From Cristatella mucedo (taxonomy: Eukaryota > Bryozoa > Phylactolaemata > Cristatellidae): a stretch of DNA of 64,000 bases. The DNA is taken from positions 550,001 to 614,000 of the forward strand of contig WPIO01000076.1 of NCBI GenBank assembly GCA_009760855.2, given 5' to 3'. Below are positions 1-13,000 of the stretch, one piece after another (position 1 is the first letter of the stretch; each line of letters starts with the position of its first letter). The notes beneath the pieces were generated by a model. That model saw nothing but the letters and a program-made list of their open reading frames with translations. It had not been told where the DNA came from and searched no databases. A program made the translations under genes and the position numbers.

Positions 1-2137
1 TCAGATTCGGCTTAGGATAATTGTCCTTATTTATCCTGTACATTCCACATGTGCGCCTTAGATATTGTTAATCATACGTATCGTATGCAAGCATGTTGCA
101 TGAGAAGGCTCTGGGCTGAAAGACCTTAGCCATAGCAAGGTTGCCATGCACTGCTGCCTCGGTAATCTCGTAATATCAATTGTATTGACTTTAGTCAGGG
201 TGTGATGGAAATGCTCCACCGTGGAGTTTGGCAACCTTTTTTAAATTTGTATCCATCAGCGCACCATATATTCGAATTCTCACTCAAATCCTTTCATACC
301 AGGCTAGCTATTGAATGCATTGAATGAATGGTAGCTGAGTGTTGAAGCTTGGTGATCGATGTTGCCTGCTGATTTCACTGACCTGGTGACCTGTTAGACC
401 TCAGAGAAATCCAGGTCATGTGGCAATTTCGATAGTACATCGAACGTGGATCCTAGATCATAGATTCCCATGTTGATATCCTGTGCATGACACCACGACT
501 TCTAATTGATCAGTCATCTGACACAAACTGAATCTGTGGCCATCCGAGCTAGGATCACCTGAGGCCTTCGGGTATCATTTTAGGGGACCCTGCCCGGCAC
601 CACTGAGTTTGTGAATTGATGGCCAGTGCTCTTCTGCATGCGATTTCAGCAGCTTGGTGTTGTATGTGCACCAGAGTTTTCGATTTATAAAGGAGACTAG
701 GAATTAGCCGAAATCGTTGGCCTTAGTAGAGACGTATCTATGAGGAAGAAATAATTTTCACAATAATAAAGTGACAATTGTCTTCAGCCTTGGGGGAAAG
801 CTGGTGCTGCTTATACTGAGGCGCTTGTGCCAAGGAAAAGGTAATGACACTGCCATTTGTGCAAGTAATGAGATTTCCGATTCAAGCTGCGGCTGACAGT
901 TTTTGGGACTCCCATTCCCACCCACAGCAGACGTTTGAGCTCTATATTTGAAACTCGCTGAAGCAAGCATTTACACATTATTTGCAAGTCACCTTTGAGT
1001 TCTTTGGTGTGGGGTAGGGCTTGGTGTAAGTTATCGCAGAGCCATGCCCCAACCTCGTGAGCTTTCTAATCATGATCAAGCTCAATAATAAAAACAACTG
1101 CAGTGAGCAATTAGCTAGCACATGCATGCTGCAAGAGTTAGTGAGTTAGTGTAAATCCCTGGGCTTACTAGCAGCTAACGTTAGTAGTCGTAGAGGTTTT
1201 TGTTTCAGTCATGCAATGTGTGAGTGTATGCAAAAGTGCAGCAGTTACAGATTTTGCAAGGTTGTGGTACAATCGAGGGCAATGATTGGTGACTGGGGTT
1301 GATTGGGAAGCTTGCGACCAACCTCTCCTGCTTCAACTCTATGTTAAGGAAGATTTGGTTGTGCTTTGACTCCTACATTTATTTAAGAACACTTCATCCC
1401 TATCACCTTGACAACGATTTTGGCATCATCCACACGTAGATGCATTACTTGAGGTAAAATCAAACTCGAGTGCAACCTACTGATTAGGTTGGTTAATTAG
1501 GTAGCAGAAACTGGATACATATCCTAAAACTATCAAATTAACAATGCTGTTGCATGCTTTTCAGTTTTAGAATGTCTGAAAGATTATTAAGGACCCAGAA
1601 GTAGTATGATCGTCAGCCGATAAATCCAAGTGCAGAAAAAATTCATCTGTAGACACAATTAGGCACCTCGTAGCTACTTATATCTGGAATGCAGTGTTCA
1701 TAGTGCATGTATGCAATAGGCAATCGAGTCGAGGACTATCATGACTTGACCGTCGTGATCAAGTCCTCATGTATGTCGAATTACTGTTTATCTCATTATC
1801 TTTAAGCTGTGTAGCTGACTCTCTGGTTTAAGTTTGTTTGGTAGTGATGAAGGGATATTTTACTGAATTGGAAGATCTAATGCATGCAACCAAGTAGCTG
1901 TAAATTAGGGAAACTGCCCTCTTACCGAGCTCTGTGCCATCTGCCGCGATCTTTTGCAATCGGCTTCGCGAATTGAATAACGATTGTCGATTACAGCAAC
2001 TGTGTTTAGTATTTATCTGCCAAATTTACAGTGTCCTGCTTTTGCATTCTTGAAATAATTTGACTGAAGCTTACTTAATAACACTGGAAGGAAGTAGCGG
2101 TGCAGTTAAGGTGAGCTAGCACAGCTGTCCAACCCAA
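1..2137. other. No feature recognised
   Basis: AT-moderate sequence without a convincing exon, RNA gene or repeat match to the rest of the window. It probably belongs to an intron of, or lies upstream of, the coiled-coil gene. Confidence 0.4.
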
Positions 2138-2141
2138 AACA

Positions 2142-2216
2142 TCGGTAATAATAATAATACATTTGTATAGTGCCCTCAGGGATCTTAATCTCTTTATAGG
2201 AACTTTAGCAAGAATT
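2142..2216 (-). mobile_element. LINE/SINE 3' tail fragment
   Basis: (AATAAT)n followed by the conserved tail hairpin (acatttgtatagtgccctcaggga...atctcttta), in reverse orientation. The same block recurs more than fifteen times in the window. Confidence 0.6.
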
Positions 2217-2668
2217 TCAAATCATTATTACATATGATGCACATTTGCTTCTTTACAGTGTATATACCAATTTCAAGGCCTTCTACATGCTCGTTCTGTA
2301 GAAAGTGGACTCAAAGTTGCACAGCAGCCATTGGCAAAGCCATCCATCCAATTACTGTAGCACTACTGAGTCGAATTTCTAGAGGACATCAAATCAGAAT
2401 ATCGTTAAATTTTGCTAATACACTCAAAACACGGTGCTGTGTCCTATGCAATCATTATTTGAATTTGGCACTGCTTGTTTACTTTAGATCAAAATAGTTC
2501 TGTTGTGAGACGGCTGTTAAAAGTTATTCCATTGTGGCATCATTATTTGCTTGTATTGCTAGCACACCCCCCCACCCTGAGGGCCTTGAGAGATACATTT
2601 TATATCACGTGTCTGAGGCCCCATGGACTGCACCATAGTCGCAATCACAGGCTGAGCTGTTCTCTGCT

Positions 2669-2920
2669 GCCTTTCTTCCTAATCCACACTGGGTGTGTCT
2701 ACGCAAATCTGTTGGGGGGCCATCTCCAAATCATAGCGTAGCCCAAATTGGCTGTACGAGGATTCTTCATCCTCATGCAATCGATTTGTGCCACTTTCTT
2801 CCTGATCCACACTGGTGTGTCTATGCAAATCTGTAGGAGGGGCCATCTCCAACTCGAGCAGCCGAAGTTGGCTGCACGAGGATTCTTCATCTTCATGCAG
2901 TCTATTTGTGCCAAGGCACC
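2669..2920. repeat. Two-copy tandem repeat, period about 121 bp
   Basis: Two adjacent copies share ttcttcctRATCCACACTGG, GCAAATCTGT, GGCCATCTCCAA and GAGGATTCTTCATC, with scattered substitutions. On the minus strand both copies are open in the same frame and repeat TNRLHEDEESS and the EMAP motif. Confidence 0.8.
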
Positions 2921-3006
2921 TTTCTATATCAAGCACTCCACTTGCTATTGCCCCCTTGTGTCCTAGTGACCCGCAGAGATTTTCGGAAGCTATAATGCTG
3001 CATTGC

Positions 3007-3165
3007 CACAGGGTCTCAGCTCAGCGGTAAGGCCCTGCATGATCCAGATCATGTGTTCGAGCTCTGCAGCAGGCAATGCTTAGCCCCCCTCCTGCTGCTT
3101 GAGGAGTGTTAGCAGGCTCGACTCTGCCACTGCTTAAAATGAGGCTTTTTAATAGTTGCTGTTTA
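3007..3165 (+). mobile_element. tRNA-derived SINE, family 2 (diverged)
   Basis: An A-box-like TCAGCTCAGCGG and a B-box-like TGTTCGAGCTC precede a tail resembling the 4342 and 18655 copies (cactgcttaaaatgaggctttttaat). Confidence 0.45.
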
Positions 3166-3169
3166 CTTT

Positions 3170-4340
3170 CTTTACTAATCGTTGAGCTCCGCAAAGCCTG
3201 CACACCAGTACATAGCATTTTGCGTTGGCTGGGCTCAGGAGCAGACCGGCCACCCTCGGCGTTTTCGGCATGTACCCACGCTTCCAAAGGTCGTCAACTG
3301 CCTGGCGGTTAACCAGACCTTAGCGTGGCTGACTGGCCGAACTTTTGCCGATCGTGGCGGCCGTGCCCAGCTACTGGCTTTAGGTAGCGTTCAGTACTGT
3401 CTCCGTTGCTCATTACTTGCTCCAGAGAGTCACTCTCAGTGGCTCTGTAGCAAAGCACTCACCGTCCCGTCCACAGAGATACCAGTGCACACTGAAGGGG
3501 TCGTGCTAGCGTATGTTTGGCAACGATGCTTTTGTGCTGGATTCCTGGTTGACCTTGGCCTATTGCACCGCACCAGCAGAGCCGCAAGTGCAGTGTGCTT
3601 ACGCGGATTGCTTCGTCTCCCGTGACGTCTTTCCTTTGTGCACTCGCTGTCTGTGTGAGAATCGGCTTGCTGCGGTTCATCATCACACTAAGTGCAAGAG
3701 TGAGTCAGGTGAGCAGAAGCTGAAAAGGGAAACCTCTTCCGGTTAAACTCGTGCTGACTGTTTGGTCAAGAAAAATCAATGCTCAAGACACACGGAAAGC
3801 TCTGTGGCACTGCTTGCATTTGCATTTGGCCTCTATCATCTGTCATGTGTCGTGCTCATAGCCGTCCCTTGGCAGGCAGGCGGCTGCCATCACGTGGAGC
3901 CCACACCCTGGTGTACCGGTTTTGGGTCGACCTACCCGTTCTTGCCATCTGAATCCAGATATTGGCCGTCTGTTGGCTCCTGCTGCTTGCTCTCTTTGCT
4001 GCATTAGCATGTGCACTCACTTGGTTTGAATCCAGCTGGTTTCAGCCCATCGGCCAAACCAGTTTTATGAAGCCCGGTGCACTGTTGCTCCGCGATGGGG
4101 AATGGGTCGGGTTCGATGGAAGGCAGCCACCGACAGTGACCCGGCCACACGGGCCTTGCCACGGGCTCGGTGGCCAGCCACGATGTCCCCTCGGCTTGGC
4201 CCTCTCCTCCACCGGAAGCTGCACAGCAATGAGCGTTGGCCAGTGATGATGCTGTAGCCTGGCAGTTGGAGACCAGACAGAGCCGGCCGCCATCAGCCGT
4301 CCTGGCTGATCCTGAGCAGAGCCGCTGCTCTTGCCGAGCA
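3170..4340. other. GC-richer stretch, unassigned
   Basis: Several frames are open for 70-150 codons because of high GC, but none shows a family motif. No exon of the coiled-coil gene is recognisable here. Confidence 0.35.
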
Positions 4341-4341
4341 C

Positions 4342-4520
4342 CTGATCGCAATGGCTCACTAGGTAAAGCGGTTGCTTTTCACGACCTCGGCCCCGAGGTC
4401 GTGGGTTCGAATCCTGCGGTGGGCGATCCTTTATTGCCACTGCAAGAAGTGGTGATAGCCCTAAAGGCTCTTCTGTCGCTGTACAAAAAGAGGCTGTTAA
4501 ATCAGCTAGTACATCAGTTC
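4342..4520 (+). mobile_element. tRNA-derived SINE, family 2 (best copy)
   Basis: RNA polymerase III A box TGGCTCACTAGG at 4352-4363 and a perfect B box GGTTCGAATCC at 4404-4414. The family-specific body follows (gggcgatcctttattgccac, tgcaagaagtggtgatagcc) and the element ends near ttaaatcagct. Other copies are at 3007, 18655, 43560, 53960 and 62635. Confidence 0.8.
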
Positions 4521-4529
4521 AACTACCCA

Positions 4530-5610
4530 CCGGAAGTAGGCTCTGCTATATATATATATATACCCTGTGTCCGCTCTGTGCCCCCTCTTTCCGGTGGGCT
4601 TGCAGTACGGTCAAAGTGGCAAAACAGCAAGCCAGCACCTCTGGTGGCACTCGTGGATAGCGACTGCAACTATCGCATCGAGGCTATTAGATGTTTCTCC
4701 TACCACTCGGTACTGGTGCTTCCGCAGTGCAGCATTGCACCGGAGGCCGATGGCCAAGGACTGTGAGCAAGTAGAGCTGGAATCGAAAAAGACGAAAAGT
4801 CCTTCGAGACTCTTCTCAGGAAGTCACAGCACTCACCGTGTCTGCCACCTTGGACGCTCGGTCGCAGTGGGTGTCTTGAGGAATTCATGAGCTTCTCATG
4901 TCCGCTCGTACGAGCTACGTGTTTGGGCGCAGCCCACTAGAGGCAGAGGTCGAGTGCAGGCCAACCGTGACATCTGCGCGCAGGCAATCGCTGCGTCGGG
5001 CAGTTTCATCTCGAATCCTTTCAGGTGGCACAGATTTGCCGGCACGGCTATTGCTACCGTGCACAGCGGCTGTTTTTTCCTTCGGCTCTGTGGCTGCTGT
5101 CTCGTCTGTGCCATTGTCGACTCGTTTGTCAGCTGGTATCGCCTGATCTTTGCCTCATGGTCTCCTAAAGAGTGGCAAGCTTCTATGGCTATTGACTAAT
5201 AAAAGGAGCAGTTTGGACAGCGCCTGCTTTATCGCAGGTGGTCAGCAGGGCTGCTCACGGAAGCAGAAAGCAATCGAGCATACAGTTGTCACCTGTGGCA
5301 GGAGATGCAAAGCCAGCAAAGGCCGCCGCAAAAACAAGTTGGTTGAACCGAGACTCTGACAGCAGCCCAATGCCCCGCAGCCGACAGAAAGACTGTCTTC
5401 TGGAAGTATTCGCAGCAGCTGTATTTATGAAACCACATTCTTGAGCTACATCACTCATCTAGCAATGTCGCCTCTGGTTGCGAGTCCAGTAACCACGGCA
5501 TGTACTGTATATCCATACAGAAGCTTTTACTGCATGCCATTTTTTCTTTGGGCATGCCTTCACCTGACATAAAGGCCGAGCACAAATCTATTAAGGCTTG
5601 GCATGTTGGT
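4530..5610. other. Unassigned GC-richer stretch
   Basis: Contains a short (TA)n at 4547-4562 and no supported gene. Confidence 0.3.
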
Positions 5611-5616
5611 AGTCTA

Positions 5617-5619
5617 GTG

Positions 5620-5662
<43 letters not shown>
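5617..5662. repeat. (GT)n microsatellite
   Basis: About 22 uninterrupted TG units. Confidence 0.95.
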
Positions 5663-5663
<1 letters not shown>

Positions 5664-5737
5664 ACAACTTTTGTACCCTGAGATTGCAACACTGAGCCTA
5701 GACCGACCATGATCTCTTTGAATTTTAAAATACAGAT

Positions 5738-5794
5738 CGACCGAAGACCCATCTGAAGGAGATGTGAATTCGCCGAAGAATTCCTGCCTAGGTT
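5738..5794 (+). CDS. Possible upstream exon of the coiled-coil gene
   Basis: The segment after aaaatacag is open as STEDPSEGDVNSPKNSCL to a weak donor TAG|gttagg. Its phase does not match the 6456 exon directly, so this is speculative. Confidence 0.12.
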
Positions 5795-6455
5795 AGGGGC
5801 CTTGGAAGTGACTTTGCAACCTTGGCTTGCTGCTGATGCAATCGATTAAGCTGTCCAGGCTTCCCTTCTGCAGCCTCAGCATGAGGCTTACAACCAGGGC
5901 TTTAAAAATTCAGTTTAAATGCTCGAACCTCATCCTGATGTACTGCCTGTATCCATGTATATGTTTTTATTGCATTTGAGTGCCATGCTATGCAACCATT
6001 ACGCCTGCTGTATCAGTTACCAAAGCCTGTATCTGCTGCTCAACTTCAATCAACTGCTTAACTAGGCAGTTGGGATCATTCCCGCGAGCAGTCCACTCTG
6101 GCATTGCTCAACATAGGCCTCTTATGTAAAGGTTTATTTGAGCCAATACAGCTATGGGGCCATAGTCGTTGGATTAAGTACTGTATATGTCAACTTTCCC
6201 ACTGGCTACATTTGTATTCTTTTCTGTCGGGCTGTTCTGCAGTCCCTTTTGATTTGAGATTTCTATTATTTAGATTATTCTTTCTAGACGAATTACTTTT
6301 GCAGATGGCTTTTGGGTTATGTAAGGCTGGTGTACCCCGAGTACTGCACGTAATGCCGTTGGCTCGTTGTTACCATCCTAGCCAGTATCGGTGGCACGTA
6401 GCTGCTTTTGGAAGGTGTACATCTAGCTAAACTCTTGGCCCTTGTTCTACTCTAG

Positions 6456-6572
6456 GCAACAAGCAGACTCCGTGTTGAGCTGTCACGGATGGGATTGGAA
6501 CGAGATGCAGCTATTGAAGAAAGGTCCAAATTGAAAATTAATATGAAGAAAATGGAATCCTCCCACGATGAG
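6456..6572 (+). CDS. Coiled-coil gene, first resolved exon
   Basis: 39 codons, phase 0 at both ends. The acceptor is a pyrimidine-rich ...tctactctag and the donor is GAG|gtaaga. It encodes SRLRVELSRMGLERDAAIEE followed by a Lys-rich helix. The other two frames contain stops. Confidence 0.8.
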
Positions 6573-8416
6573 GTAAGATAGCATGTGGCCATCTTTGCTG
6601 TGATGCTTCAATCCTTTGTGATTCAAATGAGCAACGACAAGTTCCAACCATGTTTTAGAGCTAATCATTCCACAGAGTCAGCCTGCCATGTATAACGACA
6701 CTATCGTGGATTCTTTCTTATTAGAGTCTCTCTGCTACTTCCGCTGGGTCTGTTGACAGCGTTTGATATCACTGATCACCAAGTCCTTCTTGAGCCCTTG
6801 TAATCTTGCCTGAGCTTCTTTAGGACTGCTTTTCACTTCACTTCAGTGGTTTAGACCCTATCTCAGTGGGAAATTTCAAAGAGTGGAGTCAACGGTCATA
6901 TATCGGGTGAACTTTTAAAGTAAAGGAGCACCCCTGGGATCTGTTTTAGGTCAGCTTCTTCGCAATTTATTTTCACCCTCTTGCCGGTGAAATCGCAAGC
7001 CCGGATTTCATTTTTATGCATACCTCACGCAGCTGTGCATGTGCTTAAATCTCTTCATGCTCACCAGAACGGCCAACTCTCTTAACTTCCTTTCAGCTTT
7101 TATTCCCGACATTTGCTTTGGGAGGGCAGGCTCTTTCTCAAATTGAATGATGAGGAAACTAATTTACAAACAAAGCTAATCCTACTCCGAAATTGGAAAG
7201 TGTAACCCTCAAAATGGGCTCCACCAGCATATCTCTTGCTACCTTTGCATGCTATCTGGGTGCCCCGTTCGAGGTCCGAACGATTCATCCACGGACGATT
7301 CATCCAACGACAGTTCATCCCAAAAGATTCATCCAGAGGATGTTTCATCCACGAACGATTCATGCACGGACGATTCATCCAGAATAATATTTAAACTTGT
7401 TAATATGAATTGATGAAGGACCACACTGGAAAAATGTTGAAACAAATATCTTTAATTGGGGTTTGGGGTTTAGGGTTTCTTGTCAGCATGAACAGTCAGT
7501 AGATGAATCGTCTATGGATGAATCTCTGTGGATGAATCGTCTGTGGATGAATCGTCCTAAAACCGTGCCATTCCAAATTGACTTTTCAATGTAGATGACC
7601 ACATCATTACATCATCTCATCAGCTCCACAGTCAGATCTACTACATTCAGCATTGCAATTGTTGAGCTTGCCTGGAAGATGAGACCTAATCCACGGTGGT
7701 TCATGGATATGTTACATCCAATCTAGACTTTTTTTTTAACTTGCTGCTTCCAGATCTTCCTGCCTGTGCAGTAAGACCCATGCAGTTAGTGCTTAACTCT
7801 GCAGCTTGGCCTTAATGTCATAATTGCCATGTTCTACCTCTTCTCACCGATCTGCACTGCATCTCCATTGAGTAGCATATTGGCTTCAAGGTTCTGTCAC
7901 CCACTTTTAGGTTCTTTCATTCTCATGCTTTGGCCTGCCCATCCGAAATGCTTCCTCGTCACGCTTTGTATCTTACTACCTGCTCGGCTGACTCGTCTTT
8001 TAGCTGTGCTTCTAACCAATTTTAAATCCTTTAGAGACAATGAAGAGCTGGAGTTGGTCCAGCGGTTAAGGTGCTCGCCCCGACCAAGATTTGGCTGAGG
8101 TCGTGGGCTCGAGCCCTGAGGCATATGTGAAGCGCCTGGATAGAGATTTAGTTCTCTTGGGGCGCTATACAAATGAATTATTAATTAATTTATTAACAAT
8201 GCCTTTAGTTCGTATGCTCCCGCAACAGGGTTCTCTATTACCACATTTAGTGGGACAAATCACATCCTATGTGATTTGTCCATCGTATGCATATGCGTGC
8301 TTACACTGTGCCTGCTGCTTGCAGATGTTCCACCAATCATTTGGTAATGCCATCTGTAAAGTGCGTAAAAAGAGATTCAGTTCTCTGAGGGGACTGTACA
8401 AATTTATTATTATTAT

Positions 8417-8448
<32 letters not shown>

Positions 8449-10022
8449 TTAAATGATATAATGACATCCTTGATTTGAGGGTCATTAAAAGAAAAGCTAA
8501 AATGTAGCTGTTCCTAACAGCATTTGCTTCATTGGAGAGTGTTGTGTTCTTGTGCATGCTGAAATTGTGTATGTTATCACTAACCAACTGACATGCTTCC
8601 TTTCCAGCTTATATAAAATGCCTTGACAGACATTTAGTTCTCTCGATGCTATATGAATATGTATGTTATTATTATTATTACGATTGTTGTAATTGGCCCA
8701 TGCTTCTAGCTACAGTATATGCACTCAACTTGTTCATGGCCATTATAGAAGCAAACAGAGTATGCAAGGGAGCATTCAAGTACTTACCTGTAATGTCAAA
8801 CCATAATCTCAATCCAATAGTAATATGTGCTCGAGGCATGTTCAGGAGGTAGTGCACACTGTCACGGGGCATATTAGAGTCGCAAAACCCATAGCCTGAA
8901 TACAGCCGAAGAAAGTCCTTAAATGAGCACTCATTCAAATGCCTTGACAGAGTTTTTGCCCAACACCACCTTTGAAGAGTACTTGGTGACATTTACTTTC
9001 AGCAAAATACCAGCATCCGAGATCAATATTAAATATTTTTTGTGTTCATGCTAGATTCCGCTTTTCCTAAAAATGGGGAGCTACGCTCAGAGAATATTTT
9101 CAAAAAGAAGACCACACCTCGACTGCACAATCACTCAGAATGATTAATAACCGCAATCCATAATCTAAAAGCAGTCGAAGTTCGTATCAAATGATCGACG
9201 ATGCCCTTGAAGAAGGGGTAACCACGGGTTACCTCCTCCTACACTCACTTGCAAACATGGCCATATCACTTGGCCGCGGTCGTCAGAGGTGCAGATCAGG
9301 TCTATGCAGCCATGGTGATAGCCTGCTCCCATTCTCCCATTAGCTGGTGGAATTTGTAAGTGTTCTGTACCATTCGATCGTGTTTCCTTTGCAGCAAATG
9401 TATAGCACCTAGGAAAAAGAGATTGAGTTCTCTGAGGGTGCTTTATCGAGTGTGTTATTATTATTAGTATTATTATTTATTTTTATCTTTTTTGTGCGAA
9501 AATAAATGTTGCATTTCTGGCTCATAAGGTGCTACCAGCATGCCATGCAAGTATGAATCACATCTCTACCAGTACGCCTTGCAAAATCTGGCTGTCTATT
9601 CAACCAAGCAGAGAGCCGTCATGGTAGCCGCTCCAGAGCGAGATGAGAGGGAGAGAGAGAGAGAGAGTGGAGGATAGTGTGCATACAGCCCGATGCACGA
9701 GCAGGAATTAGGTTGCTGCAGCCGCTGGTCACACGACCCAGCTGGCCCCTTCTCCCCCCCCCCCCCCCTGTACAATTAAAGCTTGCTGGTCAGCAGGTAC
9801 GGCCCGACTGCACAATAAGCTGATGAATAGCCGCCCTTTGGTCGGGCAGAGTGGTGTGAGTCTGGCTAAATAGGAACAACGATGCGGAGAGGCCGCTGCC
9901 ACAGAATCAGAAGTGCTGGCTGCTCTGCGGTGCCAAAGTAGTTATGCAGCAGGCGCTGTCCGAAACTGATTTATCCCCTGGCGTATTCTTTATATCGCAC
10001 CATGAGAGTAAGTCAGTATGCT

Positions 10023-10062
<40 letters not shown>

Positions 10063-13000
10063 TTGATGCCGAAGTCGCCCGGGGCTTTTGCTGCAAGCGG
10101 CAGTCCTGCGCCACTATGACGTCGGCTCTGTAGAGGATTTCTATCCCAGCATGCTTAGCGGTGTGCTTCCCTTCAGCTGGTGCACGCCTTTTCCTCCGTG
10201 CTTGTACCCGGTCACTAAATACGGCCGTGGCTGATGGTTCCGGCAGCCATGGGAGGCCACCTATCGGTGCCGCCGCTCTAGTTCGTTCGTGCGTGCACGA
10301 GTCAAACCGAAAACACTGCACCACGGCTGCTTATCCAAGATGACATGCGATAGGTGCCGGTCTTGTTACCACCCCGGCGACTGAAAGCTTAAGTTTCTTG
10401 ATTCTGACTACAGACTTGGCGTTTCCGCTTAGGTGCAGTCCGGTTTTGTCATCGCTTAGTTTTTTAGAAATTAGGCCGCCATCCAGGACTATTGTGTATG
10501 CTAGACACGACGTCATTTCGAAATTAAAGGTTGCCGACGACTCCAGAGACTGGAAGAATAAATCAAGTCATGTTTCGCTGGCATATCGGCTAGTCCGAAC
10601 AGTTATTCCTGCAGGATTTGGCGATCGATGGTGTCGTTAGTGATCGATGGTGATGCTGGCGTCAGCCTACCTATCGATGGTGATGCTTTCATCATCAGCT
10701 GATGACCTGTCCGACCTCCTTGCTCCTATAGTGTGCTCTCACACCAGCCTCTCTTCAAAGTCTATTCATCTTACCATCCCTCCCACTAAATTGAAATCTT
10801 TTTGGTGATCGAGCATTCAGCTCATATGCACCAAAATCTGGAACTCTCTTCCAGGTATGGTCACTTCCTGCAATAACCCGGCATCTTTTGAGTCTCTGCT
10901 AAGGATGCAGGGTTATTGCAGTTCTTGAAGGAAAAATACGTTGTGCAGATTTAGGAAGTCGGCAGCTGATGCACGCAGTATCGTGTGTTTCAGCAAAAAT
11001 CCCATGTACTGTTGCTAAAAATGTACCTGAATTGTGTCTGTAACTCGTAAGTAAAGGTAAGTGTCTGTGTCTGTCAACCGTAGAACATCATGTTCTTGTT
11101 TGCCAGTTCAGTAGAGCACTGGACGGTAGCCAAGAGGGGATCTTTTTTCAAATCGAGAAAACAAATTCGAAATTCAGTCTAACAGCAACCTTCCTCACTT
11201 CGTACTGTATTTTAAAATAGGGTCAAGTACCTGCATTTCTCGCTCACTTAAATAAATACGTTGATCTGCTAGAAGCAGTGGTGAAGATGTGACGTGCAAT
11301 GAAGGGGTTTACTGTAAAATATAAGTAATTACCAAGCGAAGGCAACAGCTGGTCACGGTATAATCAAAGGTATTACATCTGTTCATGACAGCTTTTCCTT
11401 CTCGCCAGTGGAGGACTTGTCTAGTTTTTGTTTCTTGTGTGCTTTGGGAATGTACCTGTTTAGTGCATGTTCCCAGCTAGAGGCGTTATTAACCGGTGGC
11501 CATGAGTGCCATCCTCTTTTTCGACATAGCATGTTTGCCTAAGCATGATACTTGTTTGCTTTGGCATGTTCGCCACCGTGAATATCACTCCTTGAGTACT
11601 GATTCTCTTGCACCGAGCTATACAGCACCTGCATAGACACTACCATCTGTGAGGGCGCTATGCAAATGACCGATTACTATTATTGTTTTTATCATTATTA
11701 TTAAAGAGGTGTCAGTTATTGGTTTATTTTCTAGAGGTTGGCTGCGCTCAATCTTTCGAAAGGATAGCCCTTCTCCATCCCGGAGGCTGGACACTAGTAG
11801 TGGCTGGCTTCACAGGCGTTTATGTCATCGTTTTTTAGTGCGTTTAGTTCAAGTTTTCCGTGAATTCCTTGCATTCTGTCATCGATTTATGAGTGGTTAA
11901 CTTCCATTGGCTGGCACGATTCTTTACTAATCCTAACCTCTGACCTCCACCACAGGCTGTTGATAGGCTTCGACATGAGGTGGACGCTCTGCGCAGGCGA
12001 CTGGATGCAGCTGAGCACTCCACGCTGACCGGCAAGGAGGAAGCCATCAAGCTGGTCACCGAGAACCAACGACTGGAGAAGGAGGTGCTGCTGCTGCCAC
12101 CGCTGCTGCTGAAATTCTCAGCTTCATTCGAAACCGTTCATAGGCGCCGTCACTCGAAAGATGAGTCAGGAGTTTAAGCACCTAGCTAGCTAGTGGGTTA
12201 TCGCCAGCGTACTGACAGAATACGAAGTGCTCCTATGGTGCTGTGGCATCTATGTCCAAGCTTACCATATTCCACCACCAAGCTTGACTTCTGTGTGCGT
12301 TAAATGCCAAGCATAGCCGCTCGCTTGCACTGGCTGAAGCAGCCGACTAGTGGCTACAGTCCAGCTGACGAATTCAGACGAGTGAGTTTGGAAACGTTCA
12401 GCAGTGGCTGTGTCATCACATGGAGGTGTGGCTGCCCAAGGCAGAGGCCTTGCCTTGCGGCGCCCCCTGCCTATCATGTCTCGTTGCCATGCCTCCGTGG
12501 CCATCAAGGGCAGGCACTCGCTTCGTGCATGCGTCTTCCTGCAAGCGAGCGCTCTCTCTATCTCTCGCTACAGCTTGCTGCTGCCAAGATGACATTCACC
12601 AACCTACAGCACGACCGCAATGACGAGCTGGCTGCCATGGCCAGCCGCCTGGAGCAGCGAGAGCGTGAGCTGACGTCACAGCTTCAGGCTTCGGAGCACC
12701 AGCTGAGTGAGTTCGTGATATTAATAATTATTATTAATATTATTATTATTATACATTTGTATAACACCCTCAGATGACTTGATCTCTTTCTAGGCCCATA
12801 CATACGCAGTAAAGGAAGCATGACCATATCGTTAGTGCTAGCATGCGCAGTGTCAACATGCTTAATATGGTTAGTGGTAACATGCAAAGTGTCAACATTC
12901 ATAATAAGGTTAGTGGTGTGATGCACAGTGTCAGCACACATAAGCACACAAAGGATGAATTCCGTGGACCCAGAAAATGCTGTGAGGAGCAGGTGCGTTT

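Larger units (their letters stand above)
6655..8455 (+). mobile_element. L2/CR1-like LINE, decayed copy with two nested insertions
   Basis: Reverse transcriptase remnants are seen through many stops: an ANHSTESA-like block, LLTAFDITDHQVLLE (catalytic motif A region) and VNGHISGELLK with a decayed PGICFRS (the GVPQGSVLG block). The C-terminal block FRSLH/LTNFKSFRDN and the tail hairpin ...agagattcagttctctgagg follow, then (TTA)/(TAG)n. It is interrupted by a foldback element at about 7275-7565 and a SINE at 8043-8195. Frameshifts and stops show it is dead. Confidence 0.75.

Noticed and set aside
3182-3625. 147-codon plus-strand ORF
   Set aside because: GC-rich open frame with no motif, no splice context and overlapping alternative frames.
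4352-4414. Functional tRNA gene
   Set aside because: The A and B boxes are good, but no cloverleaf acceptor pairing is apparent and the same body is dispersed, so it is a SINE.
7275-7565. Possible CRISPR-like array of 12-mers
   Set aside because: Units are short, degenerate and without unique spacers, and they are mirrored by an inverse block. It is a foldback repeat in a eukaryotic LINE.
10013-10324. Poly-Ser ORF on the minus strand
   Set aside because: Arises from the CTG tract. No splice or family support.
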